A DNA stretch of 64,000 bases. Source: Calothrix sp. NIES-2100 (GTDB lineage: Bacteria > Cyanobacteriota > Cyanobacteriia > Cyanobacteriales > Nostocaceae). Within the stretch, counting starts at the first letter, position 1, and each line of letters starts with the position of its first letter. The position numbers and the translations under genes were made by a program. Below are positions 1 through 11,811 of the stretch, one piece after another. Under the pieces are notes generated by a model. The model saw only the letters and a program-made list of their open reading frames with translations, did no database searches and was not told the origin of the DNA. Where the stretch lies: assembly GCF_002368195.1 (NCBI RefSeq), contig NZ_AP018178.1, positions 1,062,238 to 1,126,237 on the forward strand. The letters run 5' to 3'.

Positions 1-1250
<1,250 letters not shown>

Positions 1251-1515
1251 ACAATTCATTTGGTCTTCACCACTGCAAACACATTTCATTCATTAAATGT
1301 CTGTGTCTGCCTGCTTTTTTCGCGTTACTATGCAGTTTTCAAGGTTCTGGCTGGTTTTCACCCAGCAGTTTGACTTTGAGATTTGTCAATTGCTGAATTT
1401 AACCACAATCTTTGATTGTATCATACTGTCTTTGTCATCACAACCATTATACCGTTTTCAGCTTTTGACTGCCATCGATATAACTTTGGCGATTTTCACA
1501 AGGAAGTACTTGATG

Positions 1516-1588
1516 TGGAGGTTAGCGGACTCGAACCGCTGACATCCTGCTTGCAAAGCAGGCGCTCTACCAACTGAGCTAAACCCCC
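1516..1588 (-). tRNA. tRNA-Ala (anticodon UGC)
   Basis: Read on the minus strand, the 73 bases start gggggtttagctcagttgg and end with the T-arm ggttcgagtccgctaacctcca. The anticodon loop is tttgcaa (TGC). The 7-bp acceptor stem GGGGGTT/AACCTCC pairs with one G-T, and the discriminator is A. CCA is not encoded. It lies in the 16S-23S spacer, closer to 23S. Confidence 0.97.
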
Positions 1589-1593
1589 TAACA

Positions 1594-1671
1594 CAATTCA
1601 AAATTCAAAATTCAAAATTCAAAAATAATTTATTTCTTACTTTTGACTTTTGACTTTTAACTTTTGACTTG
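1594..1671. repeat. short tandem heptamer repeats in the rRNA spacer
   Basis: Between the two spacer tRNAs are about four copies of a ttcaaaa heptamer followed by about four of cttttga. Short tandemly repeated repetitive sequences of this kind are a hallmark of heterocystous cyanobacteria. Related a/t-rich repeats recur near 33.6-33.8 kb and inside the haemagglutinin gene near 36.89 kb. Confidence 0.7.
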
Positions 1672-1678
1672 CTTCAGG

Positions 1679-1752
<74 letters not shown>

Positions 1753-1870
1753 ATAATTGAACCTCATCATAGTTTGAAAGCCTCAACAATTCCTGCGACC
1801 GACCTAGAGTAGACCATCTCATTATCTATTTGCTGTTTGCTTTCAATATTTGAGTTGGGTAGGTCTCCCT

Positions 1871-3360
<1,490 letters not shown>

Positions 3361-3664
3361 GTTGAAGTTTGTTTAGCTCTTGACGACTGACTTTAACCTC
3401 AGTCTGGTTATTTTCTTTACTTGACGCAGGTATTTGTTATATACTGGCTTTCAAACTATAATATTTTCAAGGTTCGGTGTCCCTGCCGCGCTTCGCTTTT
3501 CGCGCTCCGCTCTCAGGCACTTATCCAATATATCGAGCCGACTTTGGTTTGTCAACTCTTTTTTTCAAAAAATTGAGTTTTTTTTGAATCGAGATTGTAA
3601 GGCTTGCACAGTCAGGGTTTTCAGCTATAGTATTCCTGGCAGTTTAGAAGGAAGCAATGAAGTT

Positions 3665-3874
3665 GTGAGCAAGTTTGCTGTTTTGCCACCTTGGCTGGTG
3701 TTAGATCCGCTGTTGCATAGCTGGTTGTTGGAGAATATTGGTCGCGGCGATCGCACAACGAATAGCCTATTAGCTAAGGATGTCACGCCAGGAACAGCTA
3801 TATGGATTGCCAAAGCTCCAGGAGTTATTGCTGGGTTACCAATTGCAGCTAGTGGTCTATCGCAAAAGTTTTGA
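3665..3874 (+). pseudogene. nadC: nadC 5' fragment (quinolinate phosphoribosyltransferase)
   Basis: From a GTG at 3665 the reading encodes the N-terminus of nicotinate-nucleotide pyrophosphorylase, the NAD-biosynthesis enzyme that converts quinolinate and PRPP to NaMN. The recognisable run is LPPWLVLDPLLHSWLLENIG, then RGDRTTNSLL and KAPGVIAGLPIAA. After GLPIAA the similarity stops and the frame ends at 3874, so only about 60 of some 290 residues remain. An IS5-like element lies 40 bp downstream. The reading frame is open further upstream, but that part does not resemble NadC. A functional copy must lie elsewhere. Confidence 0.72.
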
Positions 3875-3913
3875 TGAGTGAGTAGTGAGGACTTCAATCC
3901 TCAAATCAAGGAC

Positions 3914-4496
3914 TAGGGCGTGTTTTCAAACTCGTTGTATCCTACAAAATAGGCGATCGCATGTGGGGTGTCTTGATGAATCGAGGAGACTTGAGTAATG
4001 AACAGTGGGAGAAGTTAAAATCGCTACTTCCACCTACAAAACCACGAACGGGTAAGCCCAATAACGATCACCGCACAGTGATCAATGGAATCCTATGGAT
4101 ACTCAGAACTGGGGCACCGTGGCGGGATATGCCGGAACGGTATGGAAAGTGGGAGAGTATAGCAACAAGGTTTTATCGCTGGCAAAAAGCTGGAATTTGG
4201 AACCAAATCTTAGGGCATCTACAAGCGATCGCAGATCAAAAAGACAACCTGGATTGGCAAGTTCATTATGTGGATGGCACAGTGGTACGCGCCCACCAGC
4301 ACGCAGCTGGTGGAAAAAAGGGGGTGAAGAAGAAGAGAAACTAGGTCGTTCTCGCGGGGGTTTCAGTACAAAAATACACATTCGGTGTGAGGGTAAAGGT
4401 AAACCCATAACTTTTATTCTTAGTCCAGGTCAAAGAAACGAGTCAATTTTTCTAGAACAATTATTTGTTGTGGTTATAGTTTGAAAACACGCCCTA
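3914..4496 (+). mobile_element. IS5-family element, internally deleted
   Basis: A 583-bp element is bounded by inverted ends: tagggcgtgttttcaaact at 3914 and its complement ending at 4496. It contains only the first part of an IS5-type transposase. The coding region runs directly into the right end after about 165 codons (full length about 250-280), so the middle and C-terminal third are gone while both ends remain. Such elements can be moved in trans. Flanks carry inverted aggact/agtcct sequence, so the target duplication is unclear. The same left end recurs alone at 32375. Confidence 0.8.
3976..4484 (+). pseudogene. IS5-family transposase, two-frame, C-terminally deleted
   Basis: Frame one starts at ATG 3976 (MNRGDLSNEQWEKLKSLLPP; an in-frame ATG at 3961 is possible) and carries the WILRTGAPWRDMP block and the first catalytic Asp region (HYVDGTVV). 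At about 4314-4320 there is an A AAA AAG heptamer, and coding continues in the -1 frame with LGRSRGGFSTKIH. Several IS5 subgroups use exactly this programmed -1 shift, so the frame change itself is probably not damage. The deletion is: the second frame ends at FLEQLFVVVIV within the right terminal repeat, so later DDE residues are missing and no active enzyme is expected. Confidence 0.8.
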
Positions 4497-4530
4497 AAGT
4501 CCTGACTACGAATTTATTCACTCCTCAAAA

Positions 4531-5308
4531 TTAATGCGATGAACCACTAGTTTGAAGCGGCGGTGGTGGTGGCAAAGTACCTGTAGGCAATGACTGCAAA
4601 GCCACCAAAGCGGGAGCCACTCTTTGTTCTGGAGTCCGACGGTCATAAATTTTGTGCTGCATCTTTTGACTACATTCGTTTACTATTATTAACGTGAACG
4701 ATTGCGCTGCGAGGACGTAAAGCAGCATCTTGACGTTTGCGACTGCCAACAAGTGTTATTTGAAAATTAAAAAAACTGTCTAACTCTTGTTGTAACTGGG
4801 TCGAGATTTCCGCAGGTTTTAAGCTATAAGTATAATTGCTACATTTAGGTGTCATTTTCTTGTTAGTGACGCGAACTTTATCGCTAACCCGACCTCTTTG
4901 CAGGCGGATGGGAGGACAATAATTCTCTGCATCTGTCTTGACAGCGATTTTCCACCAAGACTGATTACTACACCAACAAAGCATCTTCTTAAGATGAAAG
5001 CGGTAATTTCGCTTGCTCTTAACATCACCAAGAGAATCAAAAACTTCTTGTTGATAGTCGAGCGCGTTATTTAATTCCGATATCGGCACGGTTTTCATAA
5101 ATTCTAATCCAAAACTTATTTGCTTAGAATTTTGCTTATTGCGTGAGGGTAAAGGGAAGCCCCACTTAGGTAGGGTATAGCGAATTAATACAGTGCGAAT
5201 ACCTGCCGTCACATCATGTTTACTGTCCTTATCTTGTGAGAGGAGGTATTCACAATAAATATAGTAAACATCAAAAAGCGTTGTGGGATTCGAGATAAGC
5301 GTGTTCAT
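4531..5308 (-). pseudogene. degenerate recombinase/integrase-like gene
   Basis: An open frame from ATG 5308 to 4670 encodes 212 residues. Residues about 75-115 (LNNALDYQQEV...KRNYRFHLKKML) resemble the helical core-binding part of phage-type integrases. The frame then fails near NNSKRM, and a different frame (4531-4690) continues with HKIYDRRTPEQRVAPALVAL and a proline-rich end, which looks like the natural C-terminus of such a protein. I infer an N-terminal part and a C-terminal tail with the catalytic middle (R..HxxR..Y) deleted. The family assignment is from general resemblance only. Confidence 0.4.
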
Positions 5309-6048
5309 AATCCTAGCTCCTAGTTAAATTTATGTTGGCTACTACAAGAGTTAATGACATAGTCAATCGAAGTAATTTTTCAGAGTTTAAGAAAGCAAAT
5401 CCATCAAGAGTTCCTATTTATGAGCATGAGAGTGGCAATGAATAATTCAATTATTGTTGGCATTTAACCCCCTGATTTATGACATATTATAATCAATCAC
5501 ATGGCACGGAATTTATCCGGTTAACTAACATTTATTGCCCGATTAATAACTCAAAAAGCCTTGATGCTACTGCCGAATAGCTCCCTAGAAATTCTCCAAG
5601 TGTCATAAATATTTGTCACAAGTATTTATGACGCGAAAATCCTCAATCAATTTGATATTAATTCGGCTCAAGGTGGAGTTATCAAAAAAGCCGATGACCG
5701 CCACATTTAGAGGAATTTCGTCATACATTTCTGGAACATGACCGAAGAAAGGCAGAGGGCAGATGGCAGCTATGCTGAAGGGAAGAGATTCAAGGGTGTG
5801 CCCGATGCCATAAGGGTCACAAGCCCCTAAATTCATTTATGAAAAAATAAGACAATATGTATTTCGAGACGCGAAGCGCAAGAAATACTACGTCCTTGCT
5901 AAATCCCTTAAATTTATTTATAGGGATTCCTTCTGCCCTCTGCCTTCGTACTTCTGCCTTCTTAATGAGGTTTTTCTGTTCGTTTTTAGCCATTTCTCTT
6001 TTCCTTTCATTTTTGAGATTAAGCTGACAAGTATTCAATCAAACCAAA

Positions 6049-6080
6049 AAGCCCCTACGGGGAATTTACCGTAAGGGCTT
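6049..6080 (+). terminator. hairpin followed by T-rich sequence
   Basis: The arms aagcccctacgg and ccgtaagggctt pair at 11 of 12 positions around an 8-base loop. T-rich sequence follows (gaatttttacttgattttt). It could be a rho-independent terminator, but no intact gene ends nearby on this strand, so its role is uncertain. Confidence 0.4.
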
Positions 6081-6233
6081 GAGTTTGAATTTTTACTTGA
6101 TTTTTGACAGCCGTTATTCGGCTGTAGCTCATACTTTTATAACTCACTTTTTCTTTCTTTATCAAGGACTGAAAAAAATTGGCGCAAGCACCATTGGCAT
6201 TACCGCGTTGCTCTCTTCCCTGATAACAGGCTC

Positions 6234-6270
6234 GCTAGCGCGATCGCCACAAAAAGGCGATCGCGCTAGC
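6234..6270. repeat. perfect 15-bp palindrome with two HIP1 cores
   Basis: GCTAGCGCGATCGCC and its exact complement are separated by a 7-base acaaaaa loop. Each arm contains a GCGATCGC octamer. Palindromes of this type are dispersed in Nostocales genomes; no gene function is apparent. Confidence 0.75.
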
Positions 6271-6505
6271 GACGGAAATCAAAACGCGCTTCGCGTTGGT
6301 ACACACGCCCCGGAGTAGGGCAACTCTAGTTCTTCTTTTAACCAGACGATCCGTTTGGACTTATTGACGTTTTTATGGTAGATGGTAAGCATATGTCGGC
6401 GTGGCTTGCCTTGGGTGGACTCCGCTTTGAGTATAGCAGCGCCAATAACCGGGGCTTATTGCTGTATCTATATATTCAATACTGTCTTCAGTGTAGGACA
6501 GCAGA

Positions 6506-7003
6506 GTGCTGCAAAGTCACTGTAAGAAAATTTTTGTGGTGCTGTTGAGCATCAGCCCGATGATTTGGCGGCGTATAAAAGTCAGCAGCGATAGCACAAT
6601 AGAAGATTTACATTACACGATTCAGTTGGCAATGGGGTGGGAAGATATTCACCTCCATCATTTCATCATCCACGGTAAGCACTACGGGATTATCCAACCA
6701 GGGGGAACAGTATTTAGCGATCGCGCCTGTGAAGTAAAACTTGCGTCCCTTGGGTTGAGGGAGAAAGAAAAGTTTTTATACGAATATGACTTCAGTATTT
6801 GCCCATTAATGGGTGCATGGCGTTATTGGTGGCGGCATCAAATCAGAGTAGAAGCAATACTTACTCCAGATCCCAAGCAAACTTACCCAATCTGCACTGG
6901 CGGTAAAGGTGTTTGTCCCCCAGAGAACTGTGGTGGCCCTTGGGGCTTCATGAAAGCAAGGGAAGAATTTTTCATTTCTGACGTGTTAAGTAGTTCAAAC
7001 TAA
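6506..7003 (+). CDS. plasmid pRiA4b ORF-3-like protein
   Basis: The product has 165 residues. Residues 14-60 (PMIWRRIKVSSDSTIEDLHY, then MGWEDIHLHHF) are the hallmark of the pRiA4b ORF-3 family. The C-terminal part has the family's CTGGKGVCPPENCGGPWGF segment. The molecular role of this family is not firmly known; members are common near mobile elements. The protein ends soon after the GGPWGF motif, a little shorter than typical 180-200-residue relatives, and an ISAs1 transposase lies 65 bp downstream, so slight 3' truncation is possible. Confidence 0.75.
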   Translation: MLQSHCKKIFVVLLSISPMIWRRIKVSSDSTIEDLHYTIQLAMGWEDIHLHHFIIHGKHYGIIQPGGTVFSDRACEVKLASLGLREKEKFLYEYDFSICPLMGAWRYWWRHQIRVEAILTPDPKQTYPICTGGKGVCPPENCGGPWGFMKAREEFFISDVLSSSN

Positions 7004-7014
7004 TTAAACGTCAA

Positions 7015-7090
7015 ATGTCATTACGAGCGGAACGTAGTTTAGCGTAAAGCCTTCGGCATAGCTTCGCTTAGCGCGTAGCGTCTCGTAGAT
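7015..7090. repeat. dispersed cgtagcgtctc-type repeat
   Basis: This AT-poor segment contains gaacgtagtttagcgtaaag and gcgcgtagcgtctcgtag. Related copies occur near 33661, 48262-48350, 49964-49992 and 52528-52549. It overlaps the 3' end of the ISAs1 transposase and replaces that gene's usual last codons. Confidence 0.6.
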
Positions 7091-8183
7091 TGAGGGCAAT
7101 GCGACGTAGCAAAGCAAAATTCTGTGGGCTGTGCAGAGAACGAATTCGAGATTCATCCTCACTGAATGTGACATCCAATGTCCAATGAACAGAGTTTTCA
7201 ATTCCCCAATGCTGTCGAATTGCACTACCAATCTTGTTAGCGTCACTGGTGATACTAGTAATGTAAAATTGAATTTCTTGAGTAGTCTGATTCCAATGCT
7301 GAATAGAACGGACTACCATAACTACTGTTGTCAATCCTGCCCACAAATCTTGTTCGTGAAGTACAGGAAGTTGTGACACTGGTACGGTGTACACTTGACG
7401 ATTTTCGATGCGGTGATGTCCTTTCTCTACTCGTTGACTGATACTGACATCAACACCTTGAAATCCCTGTGCCAGGTTAGCCTCAAACCAATTCTTCACT
7501 TGTTGGTGTAGTGTAGGATGATTATCTTTGAGGCTCAAAACATAGTCAGCATTTGCGGCAATGATTTTTTGGGCTATCGATTTTTGAGTACCCATTGCAT
7601 CAATAGTAATGATACAGCCAGATATGTCCAGTATTTCTAACAGTGCTGGAATCGCGGTAATTTCATGAGATTTATCACTTACTTTCACTTGTCCCAAGAC
7701 TAAACGGTGTTCACTTGACCATGCACTCACCGTGTGTAAAGCTTTTAGCTGCGCTCCTCTGTCATATGAGCCTCTGTGAGTTTTGCCATCTATGGCTACT
7801 ACTTCTACTCCCAATTTCTCTACCAATGATTGCACCCACTGCTGAAAACATTGTTCAAATTCTCTTGGGTTAATTCTCTCAAACACTCTTCTAAAAGTAT
7901 CGGGGCTGGGTATTCCCTCTGGCAGTTCTAGAAATGTCTCCAACCACTCCTGTTTACTGATTCCATATTCCTCAATATCTTCCCAACCGTAGGCTCCTGC
8001 TATCACTGCCAAAATTGCTATGGTGATGATATCTGTGAGTAAATGATATCTTGTCCTTTCCACTATGGGGTCTTTTATTTGTGTGAAGTATTCCTGAAAC
8101 TTAGTGGTAATGTCTTTGCTATCTATGCTGGGTGTACAAGATGCTTTGGTTTTGCTTTTCTTGTTCTCAAATCCTCTTGGCAT
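7068..8183 (-). CDS. ISAs1-family transposase, C-terminus altered
   Basis: The product has 371 residues. It carries the ISAs1 DDE set: Asp in VVAIDGKTHRGS, Asp in CIITIDAMGTQ and Glu in HWTLDVTFSEDESRIR, plus the family N-terminal domain (DIITIAILAVIAGAYGWEDI). The sequence stops at LRRIALNLRDATR, about 30 residues before typical ISAs1 transposases end, because a dispersed repeat occupies the 3' end. It sits between the pRiA4b ORF-3-like gene and a headless kinase fragment; its 5' end is about 100 bp from that fragment. Terminal inverted repeats were not identified. Activity is doubtful. Confidence 0.85.
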   Translation of the reverse strand: MPRGFENKKSKTKASCTPSIDSKDITTKFQEYFTQIKDPIVERTRYHLLTDIITIAILAVIAGAYGWEDIEEYGISKQEWLETFLELPEGIPSPDTFRRVFERINPREFEQCFQQWVQSLVEKLGVEVVAIDGKTHRGSYDRGAQLKALHTVSAWSSEHRLVLGQVKVSDKSHEITAIPALLEILDISGCIITIDAMGTQKSIAQKIIAANADYVLSLKDNHPTLHQQVKNWFEANLAQGFQGVDVSISQRVEKGHHRIENRQVYTVPVSQLPVLHEQDLWAGLTTVVMVVRSIQHWNQTTQEIQFYITSITSDANKIGSAIRQHWGIENSVHWTLDVTFSEDESRIRSLHSPQNFALLRRIALNLRDATR

Positions 8184-8288
8184 TACTCTTACCTGGCACT
8201 TAGATGTATTAAATCTTACACTACCTCGGCTAGGCCACTTTTTTCCTACAACGACTGCTTATCTAACAAGTCTGCTTGTCAATAGGCT

Positions 8289-8564
8289 TTGAGACGCGTT
8301 AGCCCTGCATTTACGAATTCAATTAGGTATGCGAATGCAAAGGAAATTCGGATTGAATTAATTTATGAACCAACACAATGCTGCTTACGAATTAAAGACA
8401 ATGGACAAGGGTTTGAAGCCAACCATACAATCCTAAATCGGGGGTTTGGCTTACTGGGGATTACCGAACGAGCGGAACGCATTGGGGCACAACTCTCGAT
8501 TGAGAGCCGACTGGGGCAGGGAACAGAAACGATCGTATCCGTACATCGGGAGGCATCAACGTGA
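8289..8564 (+). pseudogene. histidine-kinase C-terminal fragment (HATPase_c)
   Basis: Only the ATP-binding end of a NarL-type sensor kinase remains. Visible parts are the N-box remnant TNSIRYANAKEIRIEL, the G1 box KDNGQGF and GFGLLGITERAERIGAQL. The dimerisation/phosphoacceptor domain and all sensor domains are missing. The ISAs1 transposase gene begins about 100 bp upstream, so its insertion and an adjacent deletion probably removed the 5' part. The stop codon overlaps the start of the following regulator (GTGA). It closely resembles the C-terminus of the kinase at 40875-43136. Confidence 0.85.
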
Positions 8565-9190
8565 GTCAGTCTACAGCAATCCGCGTTTTGATTGTTGACG
8601 ATCACTCGATTGTGCGGCAAGGATCAGCCGCGATGATTGAAAATGAGCCAGATATGACGGTGGTAGGTCAAGGGGGCAATGGGCAGGAAGCGATCGCTCA
8701 ATATCGGCAACTCCAGCCTGATGTCACCTTGATCGACTTACGGATGCCCCAGGTAAGCGGCGTTGATGCGATCTTTGCAATCTGTGCTGAATTCACCCAT
8801 GCCCGGATGATTGTACTGACCACTTATGACGGGGACGAAGATATTTATCGAGCATTACGCGCCGGAGCCAAGGGGTATCTGCTCAAGGACGCGGAACCGG
8901 ATGCACTCCTGAATGCGATTCATATCGTTCACAGCGGACAACAATATATACCTTCCGAAGTCGCTGCCAAACTGGTGCAACGGATGAACATTCCAGAGTT
9001 GAGCGATCGAGAACAAGAGGTTGTTTGCCAGATGGCGCGTGGCTTGAGTAATCAAGATATTGCTGCGGCTTTGAATATTACTGAAAGTACTGTCAAATTT
9101 CACATCAACCGAATTCTGAGCAAATTAGGCGTGAGCGATCGCACTCAAGCTGTGATTACCGCACTGAAGCGGGGACTCGCCAAGTTGTGA
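8561..9190 (+). CDS. NarL/FixJ-type response regulator
   Basis: The product has 209 residues. Residues 1-125 form a receiver domain with acidic VDDH (about 13-16), phosphoacceptor Asp59 in LIDLRMP and Lys in AKGYLLKD. Residues about 140-205 form a LuxR-type helix-turn-helix (LSDREQEVVCQMARGLSNQD). It starts at GTG 8561, overlapping the kinase fragment's stop in a GTGA arrangement typical of translational coupling. It is a close paralogue of the regulator at 43143-43778. With its kinase broken it is now an orphan unless another kinase serves it. Confidence 0.93.
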   Translation: MSQSTAIRVLIVDDHSIVRQGSAAMIENEPDMTVVGQGGNGQEAIAQYRQLQPDVTLIDLRMPQVSGVDAIFAICAEFTHARMIVLTTYDGDEDIYRALRAGAKGYLLKDAEPDALLNAIHIVHSGQQYIPSEVAAKLVQRMNIPELSDREQEVVCQMARGLSNQDIAAALNITESTVKFHINRILSKLGVSDRTQAVITALKRGLAKL

Positions 9191-9407
9191 AACAAGCGGA
9201 ACTGAACTTAAGTTCGGTTGAGGGTTAGTTTTAGAGATAGTCAGCAACTGTTGTTTCATCGCTTCAATTACTCAACTGTGAGTTGGCGACAAAGCTGAAT
9301 TAGTTTCATAAGCTTAAGACATAGAAAAAACGGAGTCGGGAGGAATCACAGATAGGAGTCATGGCAATCCCTCGATGCTATGAAAAACCTTCTTGGTAGA
9401 GTGTGTG

Positions 9408-9863
9408 ATGAATCAAGATAGTCATCTTAATCAACTCTTTGTTCTACCTTCCCAACGCGATCGCTATGAGGGGACGCTTAATGCCCCCGTGATACTCGTG
9501 GAATATGGGAATTACCAATGTCTTCAGTTCAGGGAAATGCATCAGTTGATTCAGGCAATTGTGCAAGATGCTTCAATCATCTTTGGTACTGGCGTTACCT
9601 TAGCCGCACCGGGTTCAGTCCAAGGTCTGCACCTCATAGTTTACGACATCGAGGCAGCCCACGCCGAACTCGTCGATCGGGGTGTCGAGGTGAGTGAGGT
9701 GTTCCACGATATTGGCGGGGTCTTCCACCACGCCGGAACTGAGGGACGGGAAACAGGCCCAGACCCAGAACGTCGCGACTATGCCTCCTTTGCCTCGTTC
9801 AGCGATCCGGACGGTAATGGTTGGGTGCTCCAAGAAGTGAAAACGCGCGCTCCCGGACGGTAA
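9408..9863 (+). CDS. chimera: DsbA-like N-terminus joined to VOC C-terminal half
   Basis: Starting at ATG 9408 (a TTG at 9393 is also in frame), the first ~50 residues match the N-terminus of DsbA/NhaA-type thioredoxin-fold proteins (RDRYEGTLNAPVILVEYGNY). The usual CxxC site reads QCLQF, so the second Cys is lost. From DASIIFG onward the protein is the second half of a glyoxalase/VOC protein, aligning with the VOC protein at 17613 (SEVFHDIGG, YASFASFSDPDGNGWVLQE). Neither half is a complete domain. It is probably a non-functional fusion formed by deletion. Confidence 0.75.
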   Translation: MNQDSHLNQLFVLPSQRDRYEGTLNAPVILVEYGNYQCLQFREMHQLIQAIVQDASIIFGTGVTLAAPGSVQGLHLIVYDIEAAHAELVDRGVEVSEVFHDIGGVFHHAGTEGRETGPDPERRDYASFASFSDPDGNGWVLQEVKTRAPGR

Positions 9864-9987
9864 CAAGCTGAGAATTTTGTAACGTTCACATAGCGGTGTT
9901 GGAAAACATCATTCGGGCGCTGCTCTCGGCATCAGCGCAATCCATGCCGTTTGCAAGACGCGGTCAATTATTTAGAGGTAACTGAAG

Positions 9988-10701
9988 ATGAAAACTCAAG
10001 ATTCCGTCGTCTTTATTTCTGGTGCTAGTCGCGGCTTAGGCTTGGCATTCGCCCACGAGGCACTTGACCGTGGTGCCAAAAAGGTATATGCCGGGGTGCG
10101 TAGTCCCACTGAAGTCAAAACGCCAGGTATCATTCAGGTCAAACTCGATGTGACCGATCCTGCCTCGATAGCTGCGGCCGTGACACAGTGCAGTGATACC
10201 ACTGTGCTGGTCAACAACGCGGGTATTGCTCGCTTCACCAGCAGTACCCTAGATCCAACCACGATCGATGTCGCGCGGGAAGTCTTCGAGACTAACTACT
10301 ATGGCATGATTCTGCTCAGCCAGAAATTTGCTCCAATTCTTGCCAAGAATGGGGGTGGAGCAGTCATCAATGTCTTGTCGGATGCCACTTGGTATGCGCG
10401 TCCGATGCTGGCAGCGTATTCCGCCTCAAAGTCAGCAGCGTGGAGCTTCACCAATGCCTTACGCATAGATCTGCGAAACCAGAAGACATTAGTGCTCGGT
10501 CTGCATGTCGGCTTTATGGATACCGACATGACCAAAGGCTTCGAGATGAAAAAGATCAGTCCACAGCAGGTTGCCGAAGCCGCCCTGACTGGCATTGAAG
10601 ACAACAAGGAAGAGTTACTGGCTGACGACTTCACCAGGGAAGTTAAGCGAAGCCTTTGCAATGAGCAGCCGATGTATTTGAATCCGCCGGAAATCGGCTG
10701 A
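9988..10701 (+). CDS. short-chain dehydrogenase/reductase (SDR)
   Basis: The product is a 237-residue classical SDR, an NAD(P)-dependent oxidoreductase of unknown substrate. The Rossmann motif GASRGLG is at about 12-18, NNAG at 76-79, and the catalytic set is Ser131, Tyr144 and Lys148 (YSASK). A good Shine-Dalgarno (gaggtaact) precedes ATG 9988. It begins the plus-strand redox/detoxification island and is followed 120 bp later by an alpha/beta hydrolase. Confidence 0.92.
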   Translation: MKTQDSVVFISGASRGLGLAFAHEALDRGAKKVYAGVRSPTEVKTPGIIQVKLDVTDPASIAAAVTQCSDTTVLVNNAGIARFTSSTLDPTTIDVAREVFETNYYGMILLSQKFAPILAKNGGGAVINVLSDATWYARPMLAAYSASKSAAWSFTNALRIDLRNQKTLVLGLHVGFMDTDMTKGFEMKKISPQQVAEAALTGIEDNKEELLADDFTREVKRSLCNEQPMYLNPPEIG

Positions 10702-10822
10702 ACGCCGTTCGTTCGTAAGCGGAGGTTTGCAGTCTTTGGGTACGAACTGGAAGATGAAGCCATCACCAGTAATGCACGCACTGATTGTCAATGATTTTCA
10801 AACTGCGCTGGGAAAGGACAAT

Positions 10823-11674
10823 ATGCAAAGAAAAACATTCAGAACATCTGATGGTGCCGAATTAAGCTACATCAGCGCGGGTAGCGGACAACCCATCGTG
10901 ATGCTTCACGGTTGGTCGCAATCGGCAGAACAATTCAAATATCAAATTCCTGTTTTTGCCGAACACTATCAGGCGATCGTGATCGATTTGCGAGGACACG
11001 GCGAGTCAGAAAAAGTGAGGTTCGGGTATCGAATCTCTCGCTTGGCTCAAGATATTTATGAATTGATCGGTACTCTGAAACTCCAAAAGCCACACCTATT
11101 AGGTCACTCAATGGGATGTTCTCTGATCTGGAGTTATCTTGATCTGTTTGGATTAGATGAAATTGATCGATTAGTGTTGGTCGATCAATCTCCGTTGGTC
11201 ATCTCGCGATCGCATTGGAACGCTCAAGAAATCGCAGAGTCCGGGGCAGTGTTTACTGGCGAACAACTCAATGCAGCAGTACACACTCTAGAAAATGGCA
11301 ATGCTGAGGAACTGACTCGAAGCCTTCTCACTTCAATGGTCACGCCAGCGATGTCACAGGAGCAGTTTGAGTGGATCGTTGAGTGCAATCAACGCTTGCC
11401 ACGAGCGATCGCTGCAACGCTGTTGTACAACCACGCTCACACCGACTGGCGCGATCAAATTGTCAGGATTCGTCAGCCAACTTTGGTCATTTCTGGAAGA
11501 AAAAGTATTATTCCGTGGCGATCGCAAGTCTGGATCAATCAAAGCATTCTTAACTCTGAGTTAGAAATCTTTGAAGCCGATGAAGGTGGCGGGCATTTCA
11601 CGTTTATCGAAAATCCAGAAAAGTTTAACCGACGAGTTTTGCATTTTCTCTCGCGTTGGCGTAGCCTCTCATGA
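10823..11674 (+). CDS. alpha/beta-fold hydrolase
   Basis: I place the start at ATG 10823, which has ggaaagg six bases upstream; the frame is open back to 10727. The product has 283 residues with the oxyanion motif LHGWSQS (28-34), the nucleophile elbow GHSMGC (Ser96) and a C-terminal His in GGGHFTFIENPEKF. This is the fold of haloperoxidase/esterase-like serine hydrolases, and the substrate cannot be inferred. It follows an SDR and precedes a PfpI-like gene on the same strand. Confidence 0.88.
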   Translation: MQRKTFRTSDGAELSYISAGSGQPIVMLHGWSQSAEQFKYQIPVFAEHYQAIVIDLRGHGESEKVRFGYRISRLAQDIYELIGTLKLQKPHLLGHSMGCSLIWSYLDLFGLDEIDRLVLVDQSPLVISRSHWNAQEIAESGAVFTGEQLNAAVHTLENGNAEELTRSLLTSMVTPAMSQEQFEWIVECNQRLPRAIAATLLYNHAHTDWRDQIVRIRQPTLVISGRKSIIPWRSQVWINQSILNSELEIFEADEGGGHFTFIENPEKFNRRVLHFLSRWRSLS

Positions 11675-11811
11675 GAGAGAATCGCTTGCAGTGAACCAGG
11701 AAAGGCAGACAGCAGGGCTGGACACCCTAATTAGACATATATCCCTGTGGGCATTGAGCTTCACCAATATAGGCATTTCAAGATAGGTTCTTAAATAAAA
11801 GGAGGTTTGCG

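Larger units (their letters stand above)
5310..6505. other. 1.2-kb gene-poor stretch with repeats
   Basis: I see no convincing gene here. Minus-strand frames at 5603-5836 and 5817-6038 run through low-complexity 'aggcagagggcagatggcag' repeat sequence and match no family. The plus frame 6079-6318 runs through a HIP1 palindrome. The stretch looks like decayed intergenic DNA between two mobile regions. Specific hairpins are listed separately. Confidence 0.6.

Noticed and set aside
5603..6318. Possible small genes on both strands
   Set aside because: They run through aggcaga-type low-complexity repeats and a HIP1 palindrome, without ribosome-binding sites or recognisable domains.
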